From Oikopleura dioica (Eukaryota > Chordata > Appendicularia > Copelata > Oikopleuridae), in assembly GCA_907165135.1 (NCBI GenBank), contig OU015569.1:8866501-8930500 (forward strand): DNA of 64,000 nt, written 5' to 3'. The notes below the pieces were generated by a model. That model had not been told where the DNA came from, did no database searches, and was given only the letters and a program-made list of their open reading frames with translations. Of this stretch, positions 1-10,089 are shown piece after piece. Positions within the stretch are counted from its first letter, which is position 1, and each line of letters starts with the position of its first letter. The position numbers and the translations under genes are program-made.

Positions 1-507
1 CTAGCTGTGGATCAGCAGCGGGGAGTAGGCCATTTGAGCAGTGCGGTAGTCGATAACGCACTATCGTGACCTTCAACTCGAGATCATAGTAAACTCAACA
101 CTTAAAATGTCCACGCACTAATTTAGCCTACTGGTATACTCAGTACTAGACAGATGATATTTTTGTAGAAAAAGAGGAAGAGGAGATGTCTAACTCATTC
201 ATTGGAGCATCATTTTATCATCTTCAAATATGATCAAGCCGAATTTTAAATAGTCTTCACATGCTTTCAATGTTACAATGTTTTCAGAAGTCTCTTATAT
301 TTATTCTCGCGCGATAAAGATTTATACAGTAGGGTCGGCAATGCATCATATTGCAGTATCAATTCTGAGCTTTCATGAACTGAGGTTATTCCACCGGAAA
401 GCGGCGGAGAGGCAAGACACGACCAAACATAAATACAAAACTCGTTTTCTGTCACACTCTTTCAGCTATAAAGATTATTTAGTTTCTCATTTAGATCAAA
501 GTAAAAT
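1..507. other. intergenic, 3' flank of the carrier gene
   Basis: I see no supportable gene here. Open frames on both strands (about 270-560) run across the 3' end of the neighbouring minus-strand carrier gene and have no recognisable product. The sequence is AT-rich and probably holds that gene's 3' UTR. Confidence 0.4.
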
Positions 508-2893
508 TTACCTAGATGTACCTTCATTATTTTGGACGTCGACATTTATTTCTGGGGATTGAACTGGAGGAATAGAGTTGAATTCGGATGATAACGTATC
601 AGTGTTGATATAGATTGGAACCTCAGATGCTTTGAAACGGGGCAGCTTGAGACCAAACTTGTGTTCGATACCGGCATAAGTAGCAGCGGCAACCTTCATG
701 CCGCCGACATGATCTGGGTTGATTGGTGGCAAATCCGCTACGTGGATGGTCTTTGGCTTGTGAACGGAACCGATGGGCTTTGAGGACGAAAATGACATTC
801 CTAAATTCATGATTCGTACATTACATTAGTCGTAAGAATTACCTCGTTCCTGGAAGAATCGCTGGAGCAATTCGTAGACGAAGAGAGTCACCGCAAACTG
901 AGGAGGAGATCGAACCATTCTGAGACCTGCTCCTTTCCAGAGTGCGTTGAAACCTTCTTCTTTCCAGATTCGAGCACCTGTTCTTATTAAACCCTTGTAA
1001 GGCTCAACTCCTTCGGGTTGTTTAGCCTAAATGTATTGTTAGTTTTGGGATTTGACGATCATTCATACCTGAAGACGGGTTTTAATAACATCAGCAGGGG
1101 TAGTAAGACCAGCGGCGGGGAAACCAGCGAGGAAACCGGCCAAGAGCGCGTACTGGATTGGCAAGTGACCATCTTCTTCTGAAAGTGCCTTCTTCAAATG
1201 AGCATAAGCAGGAAAGTAGATTGCCGAGAAGGGAATATCTCGCAAAAGACAGGCAGAAGCACCAACGTAAAGCCTTTTCACGCCGACGTCTTTGAAGGTT
1301 CCAGCCAAACTGGCAGTCTTATCAAGCTGCATTCGGATTTTAATGATTTCAAGAGGGTTCGTAAAAAGAACTTGGCAACCTCCAGCAACACCACCGGCGA
1401 CAATTTCGAGAGGGACGGGAACGACATCGTCTTTTCGGAATAAATCTCGCATGAAATCGTTAACTGTGAGTTTGATGGCTTTTTCAGGACCAACGCCAAG
1501 GCACTGAGCGGCGATTCCGTTGTAGAGCGCCCCAAATCCTTCGTACTGAATGACTTTCTTGGCGCAATCTGCATAGCCGTTGTACATCATCGTCGTCGCC
1601 GCCCGCGTTTCTCCGATAACATTTCGCTGGTTTTGAACGCGCGTCTTCACGGAGTCAATCGGGTAGACCACCAAAGTACCAGCGATACCAGCAATGACAC
1701 CGAGCCCAAATCGGTAAACCTGTTCAGCAACATAAGAAAATGCAGTTCGTTCAGCGATAGTTTCTTTTTGCTGTTTCGATGATATAGGAACTCTCTTAAA
1801 ATCAGTTGAAAATGGTAAATATGGTAATATTAATGGTAAAAATGGTAGAAAAATTTCTATTAGACTATCATTTGTAAAAAAAGCTTTTCTATATCAGTTC
1901 CTGAGAGGCAATATTGTAAGGGAGGACACCTTCTTCGAAAGGAGTGACTCGTTCAATGTCGGTGAGAGTGATGAATCCTCGGGGCTCGTAAAGGTCAGAC
2001 ATTGTGAAAAGGATTTCGACTTCCATCGGGGTCAGCTGAGAGATTCGCTGCGCAGCGATCATAAATTCAACTTTGGTACACTCGTATGTTCGGTCGCGGC
2101 CAGAGAGAGACTGATAGATTCTACGCACAAGTTCCATGTTCTTCATCAGATTGTGAAAGGCGGTAAAGAAAGCGTAGTTGACATTGTGTCCCTTGTTGAA
2201 CACCTGTGCCAAGGCTGTGAGATGGCTGGTGGTCCAGGAGGTCAGTTGGAAAGGTTGAATTTCAGTCATGATGGCGGCAAAGACTGAACGGGCGGATGAA
2301 AGTGATGCAACTCAGTGGCCTAGCTTACCGTCAGGAGTAACAAAGCCGTTACGTAATTTCCGCTGCTGCCAAAAGGCTTGCTTCGAGTATTCCTGGAGAT
2401 AGCCCTGGATGAACTCGGTGAATTCGTCGTAGTTGAGCTGATGCTTGAAGTCGGAACCAAAGAACAGCTTCACGTAGTCTGATTCGAAGTTGAAAGCTGG
2501 CAGTGCCTGGTCTGTATTCCTAAAAACGTCTTACTTCTATAGAAAGCGTGCTAAAACGCACCTGAGAACAACTCGACTCATGAGGTCTCGCACATTGTCG
2601 AGAGAAATAGAACCCGATCCGTCCTGGTCGAAGAGCTGGTAGGCAACTCTGAAGAGCGAATCGGGCAAGTTGAGAGTAGTTTCGAAAGCGTAGAACTCGC
2701 CCCGCGAGATCCGTCCGTCGCCCGTCGTGTCGATGGCGCTGGCAAGGAGAGCGACCGTTTCTTCGCACTTGATCGGCAGGCCGAGATACTCGACGAGGAA
2801 GTCGGAAGGAGTCATGTAGCGCTGCGAGCCTTCCTCAAGACTGGCATACCGATTGAAGATCTCGTCAAGCTCTTCAATAGTGGCGCGTCGCAT
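508..2893 (-). CDS. SLC25A12/13-like: calcium-binding mitochondrial aspartate/glutamate carrier (aralar/citrin type)
   Basis: Mitochondrial inner-membrane carrier exchanging aspartate for glutamate plus a proton, part of the malate-aspartate shuttle (family knowledge). Six exons sum to 703 codons (702 aa; vertebrate citrin is about 675): 2562-2893, 2329-2519, 1901-2283, 1069-1794, 843-1026, 508-800. The N-terminal half carries EF-hand loops, the clearest being [12 protein letters not shown] and [12 protein letters not shown]. The C-terminal half holds three carrier repeats with signatures [21 protein letters not shown] and [10 protein letters not shown]. The tail [21 protein letters not shown] is typical of this subfamily. 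The ATG at 2893 directly precedes the first EF-hand. Introns are 42-45 bp except 1795-1900, which begins GA and ends AG. Aralar versus citrin cannot be decided. Confidence 0.95.
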
Positions 2894-3955
2894 TCGTTGA
2901 ACATCGATGTCTTGAAAGAACTTTAATTTGCAATCAGAGAAAGCGTCAGATACTCGACGGATGAAATCCTAGACCTGGGACCTCCATCCAGGTGCCAGGG
3001 AAAATTTTGGGCTTGCATTGCATTGAGGTTTTGAGGGAGTTCTAAACTCTGTAATGTTTTTACTGTAAGTCAAGGGCCAAAAGAACCAATTCTTTGATCG
3101 GTCGCCGAATTCGAGTTTTCTCATGCTATTTGTGCTAGAATTTAATTGTCGGTGCTCCTGCTAAAGAATTGGTCCTTATTAGCTCTAAAACTAGATCATA
3201 TCGATGAACTTGTAAGTGCACTTGAACTTAATTCGAAGAGTGATTTCGATTCTGTCTCATACCTGGCATGTCGCGTTTGCTATTACGATTTCTCTCTAAA
3301 AATGTGTTGTGAAAGTTTTTTCTTTGTTTGAACTTGTATCGTTTTTTTTTTTGTTTATTCGCCTGCGAATTCAATTCTTCAGGCAAATTTTCAATGCTAG
3401 TTTTATAGGCACACAGGGCAGCCCTATCATGGGCTGCCGTTGCGCAATAACCACCCCAAGTGATTCTGGTAACTTTGAGCTAACTACTTTTGAATCAAAT
3501 TTTTCACCCCTGATGAGGCTACTCAACCCTCATATGACTAGAATTAGGTCGCAGATTTTCAAATTATGATATGGTATAGGATCAAGCATAACAATTATAA
3601 TCAATAAAACGTCGAACTACAGGCAGATTAGTCAAAACTCATTCTTAGGTAAACAAAGAACCCGAGGAGTACGATAAATTTTGTAGGAGATAGAAAAAGA
3701 GTACATAAAAGTAAGTTTCTCTGCTTCTTTCGATTACGGTTTCCCTGAGGAGTTCTACAAATGAGTCAGATGAGAAGACCCCCAGGGCCAATCGAAACCT
3801 TTTCCGTCGTGAGAAAAGTATTTCAAAGAGCCAAAAAACAAAGAAATCGGTGCCTAAAACCGATGACTAACAGCGATATCGATCTGATAAAGGCTTTAAG
3901 TACCTGGGCATGTGAATTATGTAAGCCAGGGCTTATGTAAGTCTACTAACTCAAG
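2894..3955. other. intergenic region upstream of the carrier gene
   Basis: About 1 kb with no gene I can support. The first 100-200 bp must hold the minus-strand carrier promoter. Short plus-strand open frames at 3146-3569 are T-rich, with no conserved motif. The 9-mer TAACTCAAG at 3947-3955 is the left copy of a direct repeat flanking the next element. Confidence 0.4.
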
Positions 3956-4565
3956 CGAGAGCAGATGAATTACCATAAGAATTTTTTGGGCAGAAAATTT
4001 CTTTTCGAGTTATCACTATATTCTGAAAGCCCGCATCAGAATTAGTGGATTCCCAAATTTCTAGCGCCTAATGACGTCATTATGACGTCATTTATGATGA
4101 ATTAAGGTTAAAAAAAGGCCCTAAATGATGAAACTTTTTAACCGTTTCTGACATAGATTTTGTTTGAAATTCATTTTTTTCTTTTTGGAATCTTGTTCAG
4201 CATGAAAAACTGAACAATCACCCAGCAAAATTTCATCGAACCGACCGGTTTTATTTTTAACCGGCGAAATTACCGGTCGGTTAACTACGATATCGGACGG
4301 TGTAATGTCGGGTGATTATTCAGTTTTTCATGCTGAAAAATATTCCGAAAAGAAAAACACGAATTTCAAACAAGAACCCTCTCAAAAACGGTTAAAAAGT
4401 TTTGCCTATCTTGATGATAAAATCATCTTTTCTGACGTCATAATGACGTCATCGGGCGCTAGAATTTTGGGAATCCACTAATTCTGATATGGGCTTTCAG
4501 AATAAAGTGATAACTCGAAAAAAAAAATTTTCGGCCAAAAAATTCTTATGGTAATTCATCAGCAA
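3956..4565. mobile_element. 610-bp foldback (palindromic) non-autonomous element with 9-bp target-site duplication
   Basis: The two halves are near-perfect inverted copies: about 3961-4250 pairs with about 4272-4562, centred near 4260 on AACCGACCGGTT/ACCGGTCGGTT. The direct repeat TAACTCAAG lies at 3947-3955 and 4566-4574, just outside the arms, as expected of a 9-bp target-site duplication. There is no coding capacity. Each arm carries two copies of the CRE palindrome TGACGTCA (4072-4079, 4083-4090; 4433-4440, 4444-4451). Duplication length and long arms resemble Mutator-like foldback elements, but the class is an inference. The outermost few bases of the arms do not match, so the exact termini are uncertain. 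Confidence 0.8.
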
Positions 4566-4574
4566 TAACTCAAG

Positions 4575-5295
4575 TCCCGCTGCTCGTAAATGAAACTTTC
4601 AAAAGAATGTGCTATTCAGAATGTTTCATTTTTTTGAGAATAGATTCACTTTTCAACAATTCAGTTTTCAAAATTCATCAGGCGGAGCCGCTGGTAGAAA
4701 CAAAAAATGGACCTTTTGAGTCAATATTTAACTTCGCCATTCATAAAGGAAGAAAAAAAATCCTTTGCATACTGAATATTACTGATGATGTTCGAGATAA
4801 TGACTTTGATGACTCGGTATCATTGATCGGACTCACCAGATGATTCCTCTTGAACGACGCATTTTGCCAGCCCCTGTGGTGTCATCCCACAGTCTCCTTT
4901 ACTGCTGAAGATGACTGTTAGACAAATCGACAAAGCTCGAGCACAAACAGATTCAAATACAGTATTCTAGAGAAAATAAATATAAATCTGCTAAAATTCG
5001 TTTCCGTCGACAGGGAAATAAATAAACTTTGCGGTTAGTTTTCTCGCTCTCGGTCTCTTTTTTTCTGCTGAAGGAATCGTAAAACTCAACCTGGAGCAGT
5101 TTTGAACACGGTTATCCGACGTGTTCATGACACTGGGCGCCCAAGCGAACCTTCAAAAGCCGCCTACAGTTCGGACAGGCAAAAATTTAGACACTTACAA
5201 AAGATGAATTATGCCCGCTAATCACTGCCGCAACGCGCACTGGGCAATTGAAAATTGATTTGAAAAACGATTTGTTTTCTCTTTTTTGTGCAGAC
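4575..5295. other. intergenic spacer between two MITEs
   Basis: I find no supportable gene. A plus-strand frame at 4607-4843 is open for 78 codons but has no recognisable motif or splice context. The rest is AT-rich. Confidence 0.35.
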
Positions 5296-5299
5296 TTAA

Positions 5300-5677
5300 G
5301 GGGGGTCGACGAGAATCGGGATTTCCGTGACCAAAAATGCGGGAAAACCTGAGTAGATAGGCAAAATCTGATTTTATTGGTGGATAGAAAAGGGTTGAAA
5401 AAATCAGGCGGCGAAAACTAGAAAAAATTCTGACCAGAAAAAATCGGTCAAAAATCGACTCAAAGTAGGGCCATTTTCGCGAAAATGCACTAAAAATGAT
5501 CAATTTTTTTACAATTTTGCTCATTTTACCCCCTAAATCTAATTTTTATCAAATGATTTTAGGCTCAACAGATTCAGGAGGATCTGTAGATTCCAAAAAT
5601 ATAAGATTCGTATCCAGACTATGAGTATAAGCGAAATTACGATCTCGCCGGAAAAATTCTCGTCGACCCCCCCCCCC
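5300..5677. mobile_element. short TTAA-flanked non-autonomous transposon (piggyBac-like MITE)
   Basis: Terminal inverted repeats read GGGGGGTCGACGAGAAT on the left (from 5300) and its complement on the right (to 5677). They are immediately flanked by TTAA at 5296-5299 and 5678-5681. TTAA target duplication is characteristic of piggyBac-superfamily insertion. The G/C tract differs between ends (6 G versus 11 C). The interior has no coding capacity and only weak internal symmetry, so this is a deletion derivative or MITE rather than a foldback. Superfamily assignment rests only on TTAA and is tentative. Confidence 0.65.
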
Positions 5678-5681
5678 TTAA

Positions 5682-5949
5682 ACTTGTTAAACGATTATTA
5701 TCATCAAATATCATCAATTTTATCACGCTAGACAGGAAAGAATAGAAATAATAAAAGGTTCGCTGTAATAACAAACGCATTTACACTGTAAATTTTATAG
5801 TTCTTGTTTTACCTCATAGTCATTTAGATTGTCAGGGAGGACATTTTACAATAAAATCAGGCGAATGAATTGAAATCGGAATTATTTCGCCAGCAACGCA
5901 TGAAAAGTCAAATTGGAATAAACACTAGAAGATGTCGTGAGTTATAGAT
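5682..5949. other. intergenic, nothing recognised
   Basis: AT-rich spacer with poly(A)-signal-like motifs on both strands. No gene, RNA or repeat could be supported. Confidence 0.3.
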
Positions 5950-6230
5950 TTATTGAGGAATACACGAAGTCGTTAGTGTTATGGATACTTCCACAGTCGA
6001 GAAAAACGTTGTTGTCATAATCGTTATTTGTATCGAGGTGAAAGTCGTCGTCGTTTTTGTTGTGGACTCGAGAGTTAACTCAATTGATTTAGCTGTCAAT
6101 GTCTCCTGAGTTGATGCCCTGGTTGTTGTAGTCGATTGGCAATCGACGATTGCTCAGTAGTCAAGGAGTTTGCTGTGGTCATTAATCCTTCCTGAGTTGC
6201 TACATTCACTTGGGTTGTGCGAGTGAAAAA
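5950..6230 (-). pseudogene. Thr/Ser-rich mucin-like C-terminal exon or gene relic
   Basis: The minus strand reads about 65 codons dominated by Thr and Ser (for example ESTTKTTTTFTS), ending at a stop at 5950. About 100 bp upstream a second Thr/Ser-rich frame (MTTANSLTTEQSS) is shifted relative to the first and separated by a stop. This is either a missing intron or a frameshift. The composition matches mucin-like stalks such as that on the trypsin at 21.6 kb. With no start, signal peptide or enzymatic domain attached, a relic or terminal exon is all I can claim. Confidence 0.3.
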
Positions 6231-6353
6231 TACTTGGCATTCTGCATCGACCCGAACATTCCTAGTTCTTGCTTCGCGAGTTGAAATTTAAAAATATTCT
6301 TTCATTTTTTAACATATGTTATTCATAATAAACTCTAGAGATCCGCGGAGACA

Positions 6354-6427
6354 GGCCCGATGGCTTAGTTGGTTAAAGCGCCTGACTAGTAATCAGGAGA
6401 TCCCGAGTTCAAATCTCGGTCGGGCCT
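6354..6427 (+). tRNA. tRNA-Thr, anticodon AGU
   Basis: Full cloverleaf by eye. The acceptor stem GGCCCGA (6354-6360) pairs with TCGGGCC (6420-6426). The anticodon stem CCTGA/TCAGG encloses loop CTAGTAA with anticodon AGT at 6388-6390. The T arm has the GTTCAAATC signature and the D arm GGTTAAAG. A T run just after 6427 is a standard RNA polymerase III terminator. No intron; CCA is not encoded, as expected in eukaryotes. Confidence 0.95.
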
Positions 6428-6498
6428 TTTTGTTTTTTCGATCTTCAGGTTACGTCATTTTTGCGTCAAGTTGATCGAAAACAGTAAACGAAAAAACG

Positions 6499-9008
6499 AT
6501 GCTATCCCGTCGTTTATTTAGAAATAGCGTTCTTCGCAACGTTCGTTTTTTGCGCAGTTCTAGTGCGAACAGAGATCTTGACCAGAAAATGGACTTGAAG
6601 ACAATTCGCCCCGCGTATAATGACAAAAACGACGGCTTCACTGATGAAGGTATGTATTTTTTCTTTGAAAGAACTTATCCTCTAGAATCTAGTAAAAACT
6701 GCATGCGAAAGGGAAGTAATACAGATTTAACTTACAGAAAGTATATTTGCGAGTATGAAAAACGGAAACTATATGTACATCAGCAGTCAGTCAGTCAATT
6801 TATGTACAGTTGTGATGAAGTAGTCTAAAAATCGCCTATTGAGGCAATTTCCGTCGGGCTGGTCTGTCCATTAGCGGTAGTGTCGGAACAAAAAGATTTT
6901 AGGTTTGCTGTCAGAAGGATGAGTTCTTAGTGAGAGAATGGAACGACGCCGATGGTGACGCACTGGCCCATGCCGTTGTTTCCGTACCAATCGTCTTCAA
7001 GACCGATCTAGAAAAATAAATTAGAAAAGTGGGCCTCGTCTCAGCGAACCTCGTATTCTTGGTAGTCGGTGAAGTAGTGAGCGTCGTCGATGTTGACCTT
7101 GTTCCAGGCGATGTCGCCCCAGACGTTGTTTCCGTCGGGCTGGCTTGTCTTGGAGCAGAAAGTGATGAGAGTATCCCAGCTGGAGCAGTAGTCGTTGTTG
7201 ATGGACTAGATTACTTTGAGAGGGAATCTTTTTGATCTACTTACGATGAATTCTCGATCAAGACCCTGTCGGTAGTGTTGCCAGATGAGTTTGGCGGCCA
7301 TAGATCGCATCAGGTCGTTCTTGAGAGTAAGATCCTTAGCGGAGACACCGAACTTAGATCCGATCTGGTCCATGACTCGTGGCTTATCACCAGCAGTGTT
7401 CCATGGTTTTCCGAACTGGTTGAGAGCGCCGCATTCGCCGTTCTCTTCGCAGCTAAAGATTTCATTATATTTGCATAAAAAATAAACTGTACCCTTCGGC
7501 GTGAGAAGTGAACCAGAAGACGTGTCTCTTGTCGACCTTGATCATATGCTCGATGGCTCGGTTGACCTGAACACCAATGGCGGATCGTTTGGTGTTGTTG
7601 TCGGAGATGATCTCGTTTCGGCAAGCCTTAGAGCCGACCAGACCATCGACCTCTTCTCGGCAACCAGAGTACCAGTGGTCAAAGCACGATCGCATATGAG
7701 TTCCATTCTCGATGCTGTTCATCTGCATGCAGTCATCAGAGGCCTCGTTGTTGTTGACGACGACAAAGACCCATCCGTCAGTGGGCCAAAGGCTCTGGAA
7801 GTAGGAGAGTAGAGAGTCGGCAACTTCTTTGTTGGAGGTGATAGAGGGGTCCTGGGCGAGAAGTCGGGCGGCGACTCGCTTGAACTCGACCTGCCAGTTT
7901 TCTCGTGGCTCTCGGGCGAGTGGTCGTCGAGACTCGTGTGTCTTAACGTGAGTAGGGTTTGGCTTCTCAACATTTCCATCGACATCGGGCTCGGCGACGT
8001 AGTCAACGAAATTGTCTCGGCACCACTGGTAGGTAGTTCCTCCGGGTGGGCATTCGAGAGGACCGCTGCCGGTGCACGCGTTGATAGCGGTGGCAACTCC
8101 CAAGAATGCAGCACTTACGATCAGCTGAAATACTCAAGTTACAATCTATCAAAATTACTCTCTATCCTGTTCGTTTACCTTCATTTTTGTGACAGAGAAT
8201 ATGCGAGGAAATATTCTTCAAGTAGGAATCGACATCTTTGAAATTCTCACAGACTTACGTAAATATAAGCGATTGCCAACTGGAGCTGCCCATTCGATCT
8301 CTTTGGAGAATGGATAAGCCTTGCTGCGAAAGCTCTAGAAGAGCCCAATGCAATGACAATCGCTACAGTAGACTCTTCTGGTCGACCTTCTGCAAGAGTA
8401 GTGCTTCTCAAAGAATTTTCCAAAGAAAAGGTTTCATTTCATTGACTCTCATCAAAACTTAATGTCTTCAAGGGCTTTGTGTTTTTCACGAATTACGAAG
8501 GGAGAAAAGCTCAGGAAATTGCAAATAACAACAACGTTGCTCTCGTGTTTTACTGGGCAGACATCCACAAGCAAATAAGAATCGAAGGTACTTTTTCTAT
8601 CAGTTTTGCACTTTGACTGTTATATTTTAGGGAAGGCAACAAAGGTCCCTCTAACTGAATCTGAAGATTATTTCAAATCACGCTCGAAAGCGTCGCAAGC
8701 GGGATCCGCAGCATCGCCTCAGTCAAAAATAGTAGAAAGCCGAGAATGGCTGTGGAAAAGAAACGAAGAATTTCTGGAAAAAGATTCTATTCCGATGCCC
8801 AACTGGGGAGGTTATAGCGTTGACCCTGACTGGATAGAATTCTGGCAAGGTATAAAACTGCCGAAGAATGTTTTTTAAATATTTTCTTGAAGGGCAAAGC
8901 AATCGACTCCACGATAGAGTGGTCTTTTCAAAACGAGGATTCGAAGAAGACTCAGCGTTCATTAAAACGCTTAGCGATGGCTGGCAAAAAGCTCGACTCG
9001 CACCTTGA
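6499..9008 (+). CDS. PNPO: pyridoxamine 5'-phosphate oxidase
   Basis: FMN-dependent enzyme that oxidises pyridoxine or pyridoxamine 5'-phosphate to pyridoxal 5'-phosphate, the last step of vitamin B6 salvage (family knowledge). Five exons give exactly 254 codons (253 aa; human about 261): 6499-6649, 8270-8430, 8473-8587, 8631-8849, 8893-9008. Family landmarks are [10 protein letters not shown] near the N terminus, [48 protein letters not shown] and the closing [11 protein letters not shown]...WQKARLAP. The residues before [10 protein letters not shown] are basic and may be a targeting extension. Introns 2-4 are 42-43 bp, but intron 1 (6650-8269, GT-AG) is 1620 bp and contains a whole opposite-strand gene. 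A poly(A)-type AATAAA follows near 9025. Confidence 0.95.
6927..8184 (-). CDS. secreted cysteine-rich protein, nested in PNPO intron 1; family not recognised
   Basis: Five exons sum to 361 codons (360 aa): 8179-8184 (only ATG AAG), 7493-8124, 7245-7452, 7050-7205, 6927-7007. Introns are 39-54 bp, all GT-AG. The product starts with a signal peptide, [18 protein letters not shown], followed by [13 protein letters not shown]. The mature part has many Cys, for example [43 protein letters not shown] and GMGQCVTIG. No transmembrane segment follows the signal, so it should be secreted. I do not recognise the fold. Codon use is GC-richer than the surrounding non-coding DNA. It lies wholly inside an intron of the opposite-strand PNPO gene. 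Confidence 0.85.
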
Positions 9009-9413
9009 ATTAGTCAAATTGTCAATAAACCGGGTTCTCTGGTTTTCAAGATGAATATGTTCCTGCATAAAACACGTGTCTTTTCTCACAAAATAAAAGA
9101 AAAACTAAATTGTGGACGATTGTTTGTTCAAGAAGCTGTTCGATGAATATTTCTGGCTGCAATTGATCATTGGATAGTTTTAGATGTTCATTTCAAGATT
9201 ATTTTAAGTGATTTCACCTTCTAATAGAAAGTCTAAGCCTAACAAAGTCTCAGTGTAAAACAAGCTCCCAGGAAAATAATGACTTCTAACAACACCTCAC
9301 CCTCATTGATTATTCACGACCTAGTCGAATAAATAAAATCGCGTCTTCGGTTAGACCAATTACTCTGATTGAAACAGTTTTACTTGAGAGCAATAACGAG
9401 AATATTTCTCAAA
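9009..9413. other. PNPO 3' flank and promoter of the peptide gene
   Basis: Non-coding, about 400 bp. Two AATAAA-like sites (9025-9100) follow the PNPO stop. The remainder precedes the small peptide gene and should carry its promoter. No repeat was seen. Confidence 0.35.
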
Positions 9414-9651
9414 ATGCAAACGATTTTTCTCGCAAAATTTCTGGCTCTGAGGTTAGTTCTAGCTTTTCGATTCCGCATTAAATTATACTTCTAGCACCTT
9501 CTCATCCGCCTATCTTCTTCAAAATGAGGCGATTCTGAATCCTTTCAAGCTCCCCCTTCAAGACTTAGAATGGAGTTCGGCATTCAACGACATCGAAAAA
9601 CGCTCCAGTGGTTCTGCTCGTCCATACAGGTTCCTGTACAAGTCCTCTTAG
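9414..9651 (+). CDS. putative secreted peptide (neuropeptide/hormone-like) precursor, 64 aa
   Basis: Two exons, 9414-9451 and 9495-9651, joined over a 43-bp GT-AG intron give exactly 65 codons. The product opens with a hydrophobic signal sequence (MQTIFLAKFLALSTFSSA). A short acidic spacer follows, then a single dibasic site (DIEKR), and the chain ends in a 15-residue basic/aromatic peptide, SSGSARPYRFLYKSS. Signal, spacer, KR site and short C-terminal peptide is the usual plan of a prepropeptide cleaved by prohormone convertase. I cannot assign a peptide family. There is no C-terminal Gly-Lys-Arg amidation site. AATAAA at 9748-9753 is a likely poly(A) signal. Confidence 0.6.
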
Positions 9652-10089
9652 AGGGAAATATTGAAAGTGCTAAGTGTTACACGGCATGCTGCAAATTGAT
9701 TTTCTATTTCGATTTTTTATTTCTTTACAGACCCTAAAATATTATCTAATAAAATCAAAGCTCCGAAACTGGGAAATCAGAATCAACAGAGGGAGTCAAT
9801 TCAAGTTGTCTTCCTTCAAACCAAGAGTCGAATGAAATTTCATCGATGCACAGCATGTCGCTTGTTAATATTTTGGTTAAAGATGCGATGTAAATTTGTT
9901 TACCGGACGAACTCTATCGATGCTTTCATCTCAGGATCTTGTATTTCGTGTAGCTCTAGGACTCGTAATGTTCGAAAGAAGTCTTCTTGTGCAGATAAAC
10001 TCTTCGGTATTTTCACGTGAGCAAGATCTTCAAGCTCGCACCTTTTTGAGATGAACATTTGAAATCTCGTTTGCATCTATTCAGGATTA
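9652..10089. other. 3' UTR and spacer
   Basis: Contains the presumed 3' UTR of the peptide gene with AATAAA at 9748-9753. The rest separates two convergent genes. A 62-codon plus-strand frame (9832-10020) lacks any feature of a gene. Confidence 0.35.

Noticed and set aside
273-562. Overlapping open frames on both strands at the left edge
   Set aside because: They cross the 3' end of the carrier gene, have no recognisable product and mirror each other's base composition.
4607-4843. 78-codon plus-strand open frame between two MITEs
   Set aside because: No signal, motif, splice partner or codon bias; one of several chance frames in AT-rich spacer.
7501-7812. 103-codon plus-strand frame inside PNPO intron 1
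   Set aside because: It is the antisense shadow of the Cys-rich gene's main exon, which closes perfectly in frame on the minus strand.
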